From an uncultured Acidimicrobiales bacterium (lineage in GTDB: Bacteria > Actinomycetota > Acidimicrobiia > Acidimicrobiales > SZUA-35), in assembly GCA_937925335.1 (NCBI GenBank), contig CALEWY010000096.1, positions 1-43,618 of the forward strand: DNA of 43,618 nucleotides, read 5' to 3'. The notes below the pieces were generated by a model. The model did no database searches. It worked only from the letters and a program-made list of their open reading frames with translations, and was not told where the DNA came from. A program made the position numbers and the translations under genes. Positions 8,694-17,073 of the stretch are shown here, one piece after another. Position 1 is the first letter of the stretch. The number at the start of each line of letters is the position of its first letter.

Positions 8694-11600
8694 GTGCAAC
8701 CAACATCCCTTTTTAGTTTTCCGGCAAGCCCCGTCTTCTTACGGCGCTTAGTCATCTTGTTGCTTTCGTCAACATTGGTGCTCTTCCTTGCTGGTTCGGC
8801 TCTTGCACAGATCGACGCACCGCGTCCGATCGTTGCCGACGCGTTCACCGCCGGCGCATGGGAGCCAAACGAACTTCCTGACGTTGCCGTGGTGCTGTCC
8901 GGCGTCGAAGCGGATGACCCGATCCTCGAAACGCGAGTGATCCCCGAGCTTCAACAGCTCCCCGGTGTCGTCGCTGTTGTTGGTGAAGTCGCACCCTCTG
9001 GTCGTATTGCGCTGCACCTCTCGCTCGCAACCGGAGTCTCCGACTCGGTGTTGCCGCAGATACAGGCAACCGTTGAGGACGGATTGCCAGACGCACAGAT
9101 CTCACTCGGTGGACGGGCAGTCGCCGACCGGGATCTGCTGGATCGCCTCAACCGAGGAATGATCGTCGCAGTCGTTCCCGTCGTCGTCTTGTTGACCGTG
9201 CTCGTCGCAGCCGCACTCGGTGTTCGCTTCGGCCTCGCCGCCGGAGGCACCATTGGCCTGTCGACACTTCTCGGCGGTCTCGTCGGCGCCAGCGTCGCCG
9301 GTTCGTTCGACGGCTCGCTCGCAACGACCGCGGTCCCCGCAGTCCTTGTCGCAGTGCTCGTTTCGTCGGTTCTCAGCTTCCGGCTCTTGGACTGGTTCAA
9401 ACAACCGTTCGAGGGTGACCAGGCCGAAGCCATCCGTCAGTCCGTTCGGCATCTTCTTCCCGAAGCCGCTCTGCTGTTCGGCGGCCTCATCGCAACCGCT
9501 CTCATTCTTGAAGTCGCTGGCGGCTCAACGCCGACGTCGGTCGTGGCAGTCGGTGGACTCTTCGCAAGCCTGGTCACCTTTGGTGCCCTGCCTGCGCTGC
9601 TCGCAACGATGGGCACCGTCCCTGATGAAGAGGAGTACAAGCTCTTCCGTCTCAACGGCCCGGACGGCCGCGATGTTCCTCTGGCCGTTCTCGCAGGGTT
9701 CGCCTGCTTCTTGTTGGTGCTCGGTCTCTTTGCGATTCGTGTTCCCGATTCCACGCTGATGGACGAGTCGGCTCTTCCGCAGGGTGTGACCTCACGCCGT
9801 GTGTCCGAACAACTCGTCGAGCTCGGCGGCGATCCAAGCTCCGCGCTGTTGGCTGAGATCGCACGTCCCGCGGTCGACTCGCCGCTCGATGAGCGAGCAA
9901 TCGCCGATTGGGGGATCGCTGTGAGCGAACTCCCGACCGTCGGCTGGGTTGAAACAGCAACCGGCCGCTACGCCGGTGGTGCGCTCGTTTCCGCTCCCGT
10001 TTCGTCGACCAACTTCACGACCGACACCACCACGATGGCGATCGTCACGCCGATCATCACGCCTCGTTCGGCCGGTGCGGTTGACCTCGTGGCGACGCTC
10101 GAGGCGATCTCCGCCGACATCTTCTCGACCGAGGTGGTCCTGTCTGGCAGCTCGGTCGACGCGGCAGACACCGTCAACGGTGCAACGCTGCGACTCTGGC
10201 TGCTCGTTGGCTTGCTCGCGATCTTCGGTGCGCTCGCCGTGCTCCTGCTCGTGAACGACCTCGTCCTCGCCGGCCTTGCTCTTGCCCTTCGATTGATCGG
10301 CACGCTCGCATTACTCGGCGTCTACTACCTCGTCGCCGGCGACGTGGGCGTCGTCGAGCTGCAGATTGCCGCTCTCGTGTTCAGCGTTGGGGTTGGTCTG
10401 TTCGAGATCGGCTTCCTGCGCCGCATCCGCAACGACGTTGCGGCATCGCTCGACCAAGCCGTCGTCGAAACCGACGTCGTCAATTCAGCGTTCCGTCGTG
10501 AGGGTCGCGCTGCCATGCTCGGCCTTGCGGTGACCGCTCTGTGCGGACTTGGTCTGCTCTCAAACGATCTCGTGGTCGCCCGTCAGCTCGGTGTGGCCGT
10601 CGCCGCCGGTGTGGTGATCGAACTGCTGATTGGAACCTGGTTGCTCCGCCCTGCCGTTCTCGGCGAGCGCACCGTTTCGGTTGGTCTCGGTGGGTCGTTG
10701 TTCGACCTCAAGTCGCTCAACGGTGACCGCGACGGTCGCCGGCTGCAGACCGCTGGTCAGCCCGTCACCCAGAAGCCTCGCGTTGATGAGCCTCGCGTTG
10801 ATGAGCCTCGCGTTGATGAGTCTCGGCCCGGCACGCCAGTTGCTGACAAGCCGGTCGTTCCGGTTCTCGACCTGCCCGCCCCAACGGGTGCCCCTCTGAC
10901 CAATGAAGCGGCACCATCGACCGACGCCATCTCGTTGGACGAACTCCTGTCGGGCACCTCATCATCGGATGGTTCGTCCTCGGATGGTTCGCCCTCGGAC
11001 GGTTCGTCCTCGGATGGTTCGTCCTCGGACGGTTCGTCCTCAGAGGGTGTGTCGTCAGAGCGTGCGTCCTCAAAGGGTGCCTCGTCGGACTCTTCGGCGA
11101 CGAGCGAGTCGGCCAGCGCTCGACTGCTCGGTGCCATGCGAGAGCGCACGTGGTCGAACGAATCGTCGGCCCAACCCTCGAACGCAACACCTGAGGCGTG
11201 GCTTCCCAAACTGTTGACGCTCGTTCGCGACTCCCTGTTCGAGGGCAGCTCCAAGAGTTCGTCGCCGACCAAGCGTTCACAGAAACACACGAGCCCGGCC
11301 CTTTTCGAAGAACCCGGCCAAGAGGTCGCCATTCCGTCGGCTGACAACACGCCGGTTATCGGACGATCAGCCTCGGTGCCGATCACTCCGGCCAAGACAA
11401 GTGCCGAGAAGCGCGCCGAGAAAAATGCCGAGAAGAATGCTGAGAAGAGCGACGCCGAGAACCACGTCGAGAACCACGTCGAGAACGGAGTCGCAGCCAA
11501 GCCGGCCAAGTCGGATCGCGCGATCGCCAGCACCTCGAAAGTTGAGGACCGCTCCAAGCGTTCTCCGGCCGAAACGGCTGATGAAGACGTGTCGGAACCG

Positions 11601-12419
11601 GTGGCAGGACCGTCAGACGAGATGCCTCCGCCGCCGCAGGGCAAGATGCTGGCTCCGCCGGCCACCCGTGCGTCCTACGTGACTGACACCGAGTTCGGAG
11701 CGGGCGCAACAGCGCCGAACGAGCCGCCTCGAGTGATTGCCCGCTCCGACTCGAACGTTGCGTTCGAACCTCGTCGATCCGGCCGTCGCTTCGATTCGGT
11801 CTCATCCGATGCCAAGACCGGTGCGCACAGCACCGACGAGTTGGCGCCAGCACCGGAGAGCGACGAGCGCATCTCGATCGATGCCCCGGCGACGCTCGAT
11901 GAGCATCCGGCAGGGGAGAACCGCAACGTCTCGATTCGGGTCAGCGATATCGGCGATCCCGAGTGGCGTCGAATCGTGGCCAACCTCTTACGTCAGGAAT
12001 TCGAGTTCCAGGCCTACCCGCTGAAGGCTGAGCTCGAGACCGTCTTCGTCGATGGCACGCCGCTGTTTGGCGAGCTCATCGAGCACAACAAGCGTCTCCG
12101 CAGCTCGGGCCTTCAGGTTCGAGGCGAGGGCCCAGTGCTCCAGAAGGTCACGTTGGTCAACAGCGGATCGCCGGTCACCGTGGCGATCACGGTCGATCAC
12201 CCGGCCCGTCAACTGCTCGACCAGAGCGGCCGCCTCCTCGGCACCCGCCCGGCAGAGCGTCGTGACGGCATGCTCTGGCTGATTCAAGACCCATCGGGTC
12301 GATACCGAATCGCCGAAGCGGTGGATCTTGGAACGACCTCGACTCCCGACCCCGACCCCGAGGCGTCGACGGCGCCACGTGAGGCCAAGCGGGGTACCCC
12401 AACCCAGCTTCTGCCCTAG
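8694..12419 (+). CDS. MmpL/RND-like membrane protein with long disordered tail and C-terminal alpha/beta domain
   Basis: Start at GTG 8694 with GAGAGGA 5 nt upstream; 1241 residues. Residues 17-38 are a signal-anchor helix, then a small extracytoplasmic domain (40-150). Helices follow at about 155-176, 180-203, 210-232, 255-275, 280-305 and 328-349, a second extracytoplasmic domain at about 350-498, and helices up to about 655. This is the doubled layout of MmpL/RND proteins. The helices that normally carry the Asp-Tyr proton relay read VLVSSVLSFRLLDWF and VFSVGVGLFEIGFLRR, without the Asp-Tyr pair. Residues about 660-1075 are low complexity: three RVDEP repeats, five SSSDG-type repeats, KNAEKNAEK. 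Residues about 1078-1212 form a separate alpha/beta domain (WRRIVANLLRQEFEFQAYPL, YRIAEAVDLG) resembling IMS/ARC6-like or lumazine-type small folds. No operon partner is obvious; the next gene begins 166 bp later. Confidence 0.75.
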   Translation: MQPTSLFSFPASPVFLRRLVILLLSSTLVLFLAGSALAQIDAPRPIVADAFTAGAWEPNELPDVAVVLSGVEADDPILETRVIPELQQLPGVVAVVGEVAPSGRIALHLSLATGVSDSVLPQIQATVEDGLPDAQISLGGRAVADRDLLDRLNRGMIVAVVPVVVLLTVLVAAALGVRFGLAAGGTIGLSTLLGGLVGASVAGSFDGSLATTAVPAVLVAVLVSSVLSFRLLDWFKQPFEGDQAEAIRQSVRHLLPEAALLFGGLIATALILEVAGGSTPTSVVAVGGLFASLVTFGALPALLATMGTVPDEEEYKLFRLNGPDGRDVPLAVLAGFACFLLVLGLFAIRVPDSTLMDESALPQGVTSRRVSEQLVELGGDPSSALLAEIARPAVDSPLDERAIADWGIAVSELPTVGWVETATGRYAGGALVSAPVSSTNFTTDTTTMAIVTPIITPRSAGAVDLVATLEAISADIFSTEVVLSGSSVDAADTVNGATLRLWLLVGLLAIFGALAVLLLVNDLVLAGLALALRLIGTLALLGVYYLVAGDVGVVELQIAALVFSVGVGLFEIGFLRRIRNDVAASLDQAVVETDVVNSAFRREGRAAMLGLAVTALCGLGLLSNDLVVARQLGVAVAAGVVIELLIGTWLLRPAVLGERTVSVGLGGSLFDLKSLNGDRDGRRLQTAGQPVTQKPRVDEPRVDEPRVDESRPGTPVADKPVVPVLDLPAPTGAPLTNEAAPSTDAISLDELLSGTSSSDGSSSDGSPSDGSSSDGSSSDGSSSEGVSSERASSKGASSDSSATSESASARLLGAMRERTWSNESSAQPSNATPEAWLPKLLTLVRDSLFEGSSKSSSPTKRSQKHTSPALFEEPGQEVAIPSADNTPVIGRSASVPITPAKTSAEKRAEKNAEKNAEKSDAENHVENHVENGVAAKPAKSDRAIASTSKVEDRSKRSPAETADEDVSEPVAGPSDEMPPPPQGKMLAPPATRASYVTDTEFGAGATAPNEPPRVIARSDSNVAFEPRRSGRRFDSVSSDAKTGAHSTDELAPAPESDERISIDAPATLDEHPAGENRNVSIRVSDIGDPEWRRIVANLLRQEFEFQAYPLKAELETVFVDGTPLFGELIEHNKRLRSSGLQVRGEGPVLQKVTLVNSGSPVTVAITVDHPARQLLDQSGRLLGTRPAERRDGMLWLIQDPSGRYRIAEAVDLGTTSTPDPDPEASTAPREAKRGTPTQLLP
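10776..10820 (+). repeat. Three tandem 15-bp copies inside the MmpL-like gene
   Basis: CCTCGCGTTGATGAG is repeated exactly at 10776-10790, 10791-10805 and 10806-10820, encoding PRVDE three times at the start of the disordered tail. Exact DNA identity points to recent slippage or to copy-number variation. Confidence 0.9.
10971..11045 (+). repeat. Five tandem 15-bp Ser/Asp/Gly repeats inside the MmpL-like gene
   Basis: Units of GGTTCGTCCTCGGAT and close variants occur at 10971, 10986, 11001, 11016 and 11031, coding for GSSSD, GSPSD, GSSSD, GSSSD and GSSSE. They form an acidic Ser-rich linker, a plausible phosphorylation or spacer segment. Confidence 0.9.
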
Positions 12420-12491
12420 TTCGTCCGAAGAATCGGCCCTGTTCGAAACTTCGGTTCGAAGCGCACGGTCGATACCGATCAAAACTTCTCT

Positions 12492-12534
12492 GCCAGACTG
12501 GGCATTCCTGACGGTCTGGCGGTGTTGTTAGCCT
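12492..12534 (+). promoter_or_regulatory. Inverted repeat and possible -10 upstream of cystathionine beta-synthase
   Basis: GCCAGAC (12492-12498) and GTCTGGC (12514-12520) form a 7-bp inverted repeat with a 15-nt spacer. It is followed by TAGCCT (12529-12534), which fits the actinobacterial -10 pattern TANNNT, about 50 bp before the TTG start. The repeat could be an operator. No SAM riboswitch was recognised here. Confidence 0.3.
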
Positions 12535-12585
12535 CTGCACACGCCGCGGCACCCCGACCGCTGCCATTTGGAAGGACCCGCTCCG

Positions 12586-13959
12586 TTGGAGATCGCAGAT
12601 TCAGTTCTTGACCTCATTGGCAACACCCCGCTCGTGCGGCTGAGGCAAGTTGGCGCCGACATCGAGTGTCCCGTCGTCGTGAAGTACGAGGTGTTCAATC
12701 CCGGCGGCTCCTCGAAGGACCGCCCGGCCCTCTTCATGGTGAATGCCGCCGAGAAGGAAGGCCTCTTGAAGCCGGGCGGCACCATCATCGAACCGACGTC
12801 GGGCAACACCGGTGTTGGTCTCGCGATCGTTGCGGCCCAACGTGGCTACAAGACCAAGTTCGTCGTCACCGACAAGGTCGGCAAAGAGAAGGTCGATCTG
12901 CTCCGGGCCTATGGCTCTGAGGTCGTGGTTTGCCCGGTCGCCGTTGCGCCGGAAGATCCGTCGTCGTACTACTCAACCGCCGAACGACTCGTGAAGGAAA
13001 CGCCGAACGCGTTCCGTCCGAACCAGTACGCGAACCAGTTCAACCCGCAGTCGCACTACGAAACCACGGGTCCAGAGATCTGGCGACAGACCGACGGAAC
13101 CGTCACTCATTTCGTCGCCGGTGCGGGCACCGGTGGAACGATCAGTGGCGCCGGTCGCTATCTCAAAGAGCAGAACCCTGACATCAAGGTGATCGCTGGC
13201 GACCCCGACCAATCGCTCTACTCCGGCGGCTCCGGCCGTCCGTATCTCGTCGAAGGTGTCGGCGAGGATTTCTGGCCGACCACCTATGACCCGTCGGTCG
13301 TCGATCAGGTCATCCCGGTCACCGATCAGCAGTCGTTCCTCACCGCCCGCATGGTCAGCGAACAAGAGGGTCTGCTCATCGGTGGCTCATGTGGCACCGC
13401 GGTCTACGCGGCCCTCGAAGTGGCGAAGGGCCTGACCAAAGACGACCTCGTCGTTGTCCTCACTCCAGACTCCGGTCGTGGCTATCTCTCCACCGTCTTT
13501 GACGACGAGTGGATGGCCGGGTTCGGTTTCCTGCGAGCCGAAGGTGCCGTCGTCGCGGACGTGCTCGCTGCAAAGGAGGGCGACATTCCGCCCCTGGTCT
13601 ACGCCCGCCCGACCGACTCGGTGCGCGAGGTTGTCAACCTCATGCACTCCCACGACGTATCGCAGTTGCCCGTCGCCAAAAACGAAATGCCGTTGGCTGC
13701 GGCTGAAGTGATGGGCTCGATCGATGAGCTCCGGATCATGGAGTCGGCCTTTGGTGAGACGAGCGTGCTCGACCGTTCGGTCGAAGAGGTCATGAGCCCC
13801 CGGCTTCCGACGATCGGCATCGGTGAACCGGTCGAGATGGCCGTTCATCTGCTCGACCTTGCGCCGGCCATCCTCGTTCTCGACGGTGGCCGCCCCCGCA
13901 CCGTGTTGGCCCGCGCCGACGTGCTTTCCTTCCTTTCTCTCGACACCGCAAACGCGTAG
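12586..13959 (+). CDS. cbs: Cystathionine beta-synthase with CBS-domain pair
   Basis: I choose TTG 12586 (reads MEIADSVLDLIGNTPLVRL) because GGAAGGA ends 9 nt upstream; the TTG at 12568 overlaps that SD. The 457-residue product has the fold-type II PLP core: Lys44 in GGSSKDR (Schiff base), TSGNTG at 71-76, the phosphate-binding loop GTGGT at 181-185, and GGSCGTA. Residues about 330-457 form two CBS motifs (a Bateman module), the usual regulatory part. It condenses serine with homocysteine to cystathionine in reverse transsulfuration in the cytoplasm. O-acetylserine-dependent activity cannot be excluded from sequence alone. The cystathionine gamma-synthase/lyase gene starts 11 bp after its stop, so the two are certainly an operon. 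Confidence 0.92.
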   Translation: MEIADSVLDLIGNTPLVRLRQVGADIECPVVVKYEVFNPGGSSKDRPALFMVNAAEKEGLLKPGGTIIEPTSGNTGVGLAIVAAQRGYKTKFVVTDKVGKEKVDLLRAYGSEVVVCPVAVAPEDPSSYYSTAERLVKETPNAFRPNQYANQFNPQSHYETTGPEIWRQTDGTVTHFVAGAGTGGTISGAGRYLKEQNPDIKVIAGDPDQSLYSGGSGRPYLVEGVGEDFWPTTYDPSVVDQVIPVTDQQSFLTARMVSEQEGLLIGGSCGTAVYAALEVAKGLTKDDLVVVLTPDSGRGYLSTVFDDEWMAGFGFLRAEGAVVADVLAAKEGDIPPLVYARPTDSVREVVNLMHSHDVSQLPVAKNEMPLAAAEVMGSIDELRIMESAFGETSVLDRSVEEVMSPRLPTIGIGEPVEMAVHLLDLAPAILVLDGGRPRTVLARADVLSFLSLDTANA

Positions 13960-13970
13960 GACACAACCAC

Positions 13971-15113
13971 ATGACTTCGTACGGCTTCTCCACCCGAGCC
14001 ATCCACGTCGGCCAGGACCCGGAGCCGATCACCGGCGCCGTCACGGTGCCGGTCTTCCAGACCTCAACGTTCGCCCAAGACGCGGTCGGCAAACACAAGG
14101 GCTACGAATACGCCCGCACCGGCAACCCAACGCGCACGGCGCTCGAGTCGGCCTTTGCCTCGATGGAAGGTGCCGCCTTTGGTGTCGACTTCGCATCGGG
14201 TCTTGCGGCTGAAGACGCGATCCTCCGCATGCTCGAGCCCGGCGATCACGTCGTGATGGGTAACGACGCATACGGCGGCACGTTCCGCTTGATCTCGAAG
14301 GTGTTTGGTCGCGCCGGAATCGGCTGGTCGGCATCGGATCTCACGAACCCATCAGACCTCGCAGAGAACTGGCCCGAGAACACCAAACTCGTCTGGGTCG
14401 AGACACCGACCAACCCGCTGCTCACCGTCGTCGATATCGAAGCCGTCGCCGAAGTCGCTCATGCGAACGGCGCGATGTTGGTCGTGGACAACACGTTCGC
14501 AACGCCCTACCTGCAGCAGCCGCTGAGTCATGGCGCCGACATCGTCGTGCACTCCACCACGAAGTACCTCGGCGGACACTCCGACACCGTCGGTGGCTTC
14601 GTCGCAACCAACGATGGCGAAGTGGATTCCCATCTTCGGTTCATCCAGAACGCAGTCGGTGCGGTGCGCGGTCCGTGGGATGTGTACCTGACCCTGCGCG
14701 GTGCGAAGACACTCGCCGTTCGTATGGATCGCCACAACGACAATGCCGCCGCAGTCGTCGACTTGTTGTCTGGCCACTCCGCTGTTTCGACCGTGCTCTA
14801 CCCGGGGCTCGAATCGCACCCCGGTCACGCTGCTGCGAAGAAGCAGATGTCTGGCTTTGGTGGCATGGTGAGCTTCCGTGTGCTCGGAGGCCGCGATGCG
14901 GCGATCCGGATCATCGAGGCAGCCGAGTTGTTCATCCTGGCTGAGTCGCTCGGCGCGGTTGAGTCGTTGATCGAACACCCCGGCGCCATGACCCACCTCT
15001 CGGCCGAAGGCTCTCCGCTCGAGGTTCCCGATGATCTCGTTCGGCTGTCGGTTGGTATCGAAGACGTCAGCGATTTGCTGGCGGACCTCGAACACGCCCT
15101 CGGCGCAGCGTAA
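13971..15113 (+). CDS. metB: Cystathionine gamma-synthase / gamma-lyase (Cys/Met metabolism PLP enzyme)
   Basis: ATG start 11 bp after the cbs stop; 380 residues, normal for the family. Landmarks are YEYARTGNPTR (residues 45-55), SGLAAEDA, the substrate loop ETPTNPLL, the PLP Asp in VVDNTFATPY, Lys198 in HSTTKYLGGHSD, and the C-terminal SLGAVESLIEHPGAMTH (written as SLGAVESL, EHPGAMTH). Synthase and lyase share this fold and are hard to separate by eye. Pairing with cbs favours the lyase direction, which cleaves cystathionine to cysteine, 2-oxobutyrate and ammonia, while actinobacterial homologues are usually labelled metB. It is cytoplasmic. Confidence 0.88.
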   Translation: MTSYGFSTRAIHVGQDPEPITGAVTVPVFQTSTFAQDAVGKHKGYEYARTGNPTRTALESAFASMEGAAFGVDFASGLAAEDAILRMLEPGDHVVMGNDAYGGTFRLISKVFGRAGIGWSASDLTNPSDLAENWPENTKLVWVETPTNPLLTVVDIEAVAEVAHANGAMLVVDNTFATPYLQQPLSHGADIVVHSTTKYLGGHSDTVGGFVATNDGEVDSHLRFIQNAVGAVRGPWDVYLTLRGAKTLAVRMDRHNDNAAAVVDLLSGHSAVSTVLYPGLESHPGHAAAKKQMSGFGGMVSFRVLGGRDAAIRIIEAAELFILAESLGAVESLIEHPGAMTHLSAEGSPLEVPDDLVRLSVGIEDVSDLLADLEHALGAA

Positions 15114-15186
15114 GCCGATCAGCGATGGCACGGCCGGTCGTCTTGAGCCAGAACGGAATCCTTGACGCTGCGAAGCGGAGCTGCAA

Positions 15187-16140
15187 GTGAAGGATGAGTC
15201 GGATGGGCGGAGCCCGGAGCGCGACAGCGCTCCAAAAGTCTCAGTCGTTCCGAAGAGTGGCCGCGTGGAGTCGCTGGAGGAGGCGGTTCTTCTTGGTGGG
15301 GGAGAGCTGAGCGACCTGGCCGAGGCCGAGGGTTTGGTCTGGGCTGACGCGACGAAACCTGACGAGTTGCCGGCGGCGTTAGCTGCGGCGCCAAACGTTC
15401 GCTGGGTTGGTCTCCCGTACGCCGGCATCGAGCCCTACGTCCCATACCTCGACTCTGAACGAACGTGGACGTGTGCGCGCGGTGTCTACTCGACGCCGGT
15501 TGCGGAGCACGTCGTCGCCTTGGCGCTCGGTGGTCTTCGCCACATCGTTGGCTACAGCCGTGAGCGTGAATGGTCAGGGCCGGTTGGCCGCAATCTGGTC
15601 GGCGCCAACGTGACGATCTTCGGAGCCGGAGGGATCACCGAAGAAGTGATTCGACTGCTGGCTCCGTTCAACTGCTCGATCACCGTCGTTCGCCGAAGCA
15701 CCGACCCGGTGCCCGGTGCGTCGACCACCATCGCACTCGATCGTCGACTCGATGCGCTCACCAATGCCGACGTCGTCGTGCTCGCACTCGCCCTCACCGA
15801 CACCACCGCTGGAGTGATCGGCGCAGCTGAACTAGCAGCGATGCCCGACCACTCGTGGCTCGTGAACGTGGCGCGCGGCGGGCATGTGCAGACCGACGCG
15901 TTGGTCACCGCACTCGAATCAGGATCGATTGGCGGAGCGGCCCTCGATGTGACCGACCCCGAGCCGTTGCCTGCTGGCCACCCGCTCTGGTCGATGCCAA
16001 ACGTCGTCATCACTCCCCATATTGCGAACACCCCCGAAATGGGGATCCCGCTCCTCGCTGATCACATCGCAGACAACGTTGCAAGGTTGCGGCGAGGTGA
16101 CGATCTGCTCGGAGTCATCGACGTCGAAAGCGGCTACTGA
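15187..16140 (+). CDS. D-isomer-specific 2-hydroxyacid dehydrogenase
   Basis: GTG start with GGAG 7 nt upstream, 73 bp after metB; 317 residues, near the usual 310-340. The NAD-binding loop reads FGAGGITEEV at about 145-154, a GxGxxG motif with Thr in place of the last Gly. Catalytic residues are Arg230 (NVARGG), Glu259 (TDPEPLP) and His278 (ITPHIAN). The first ~20 residues are extra and polar. The enzyme should reduce a 2-oxoacid with NAD(P)H. Because the preceding lyase can release 2-oxobutyrate, reduction of that acid is a reasonable guess, but specificity is not readable. Confidence 0.85.
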   Translation: MKDESDGRSPERDSAPKVSVVPKSGRVESLEEAVLLGGGELSDLAEAEGLVWADATKPDELPAALAAAPNVRWVGLPYAGIEPYVPYLDSERTWTCARGVYSTPVAEHVVALALGGLRHIVGYSREREWSGPVGRNLVGANVTIFGAGGITEEVIRLLAPFNCSITVVRRSTDPVPGASTTIALDRRLDALTNADVVVLALALTDTTAGVIGAAELAAMPDHSWLVNVARGGHVQTDALVTALESGSIGGAALDVTDPEPLPAGHPLWSMPNVVITPHIANTPEMGIPLLADHIADNVARLRRGDDLLGVIDVESGY

Positions 16141-16216
16141 CCAACTAGTTGCTGGGCTCTGGCGTCTGACGAGCAGAGTTGATGTCCCCAAAATGTGACA
16201 ACCGCCACGATCAAGT

Positions 16217-16246
16217 TTGAAGTTGCTGGCAGGGTGTGCCTACCTT
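16217..16246 (+). promoter_or_regulatory. Candidate promoter of the livGFHMK operon
   Basis: TTGAAG (16217-16222), 18-nt spacer, TACCTT (16241-16246), in the 168-bp gap before livG. It would give a 5' leader of about 55 nt containing the GGGGGT SD before GTG 16309. Confidence 0.4.
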
Positions 16247-16308
16247 GCGGCGATCAGATCTTGCCGCCGCGAGATCGTCATCAGGGGACAACAGGGGGTC
16301 ACTACGAC

Positions 16309-17073
16309 GTGGCAATGCTCGACGTCAATAACATCACGGTCCGTTTTGGCGGAATCGTGGCGCTCGATGGTTTGTCGTTCACGATCGACGAAGGTCAGAT
16401 CTGTGGATTGATCGGACCGAACGGTGCCGGCAAGACCACGCTCTTCAACGTGGTCTCGCGCATCTACGATCCAACCGAAGGTTCGGTGTCGTTCAACGGT
16501 GAGAGCCTGCTCGATCTGCAGGCCCACGAGATTTCTCGCAAGGGCGTGTATCGCACGTTCCAGAACCTCGCGCTGTGGCCTGGCTTGTCCGTTCTTGAGA
16601 ACGTGATGGTCGGTGCGCACTCGAACACCAACGCTGGCTTCCTTCGCTCGATGCTGAAGTTCGGCAACTCCGCCGAGGAGAACATGCTCAAGGAGCGGGC
16701 CTACGCTGCGCTCACCGAGCTCGGTCTCGAAGAGCATGCGTTCAAACCGGCTGCCGGCCTTCCGTTCGGAACGCTCAAGCGAATCGAGTTGGCTCGTGCG
16801 CTCATCGGCGACCCGAAGCTGCTCATGCTCGATGAGCCAGCCAGCGGCTTGACCCACTCTGAGGTCGACGAGCTCGCAGCGGTGATCCGCAACCTGCGAG
16901 ATCGCTACAACCTGACCGTCCTTCTCGTCGAGCATCACATGCGCATGGTGATGGCCATCTCGGAGAAGATCGTGGTCATGAACTTCGGAAAGAAGATCGC
17001 CGAAGGTGACCCGAACCTGGTTCGTGAGAACCCGGAAGTCATCGAGGCCTACCTGGGGAGTCAGAAAGCATGA
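16309..17073 (+). CDS. livG: Branched-chain-amino-acid-type ABC transporter ATPase LivG
   Basis: I use GTG 16309 (VAMLDVNNITVRFGG), 9-10 nt after GGGGG; an ATG two codons later is equally possible, while the open frame further upstream has no family similarity and overlaps the promoter. It is 254 residues. Walker A GPNGAGKTT lies at 36-44, Q-loop YRTFQN, signature region LPFGTLKRIELARAL, Walker B LLMLDEPASGL, and switch His in LLVEHHM. LivG-type ATPases drive HAAT-family uptake of branched-chain amino acids and related carboxylates from the cytoplasmic face. It overlaps livF by 4 nt (ATGA). Confidence 0.9.
   Translation: MAMLDVNNITVRFGGIVALDGLSFTIDEGQICGLIGPNGAGKTTLFNVVSRIYDPTEGSVSFNGESLLDLQAHEISRKGVYRTFQNLALWPGLSVLENVMVGAHSNTNAGFLRSMLKFGNSAEENMLKERAYAALTELGLEEHAFKPAAGLPFGTLKRIELARALIGDPKLLMLDEPASGLTHSEVDELAAVIRNLRDRYNLTVLLVEHHMRMVMAISEKIVVMNFGKKIAEGDPNLVRENPEVIEAYLGSQKA

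Noticed and set aside
10890..11500. Tandem repeats as a CRISPR or mobile element
   Set aside because: The repeats are in frame, contiguous and without spacers; they are coding low-complexity sequence.
14352..15428. 358-codon open frame on the minus strand opposite metB
   Set aside because: Antisense shadow across two real genes with no domain signal.
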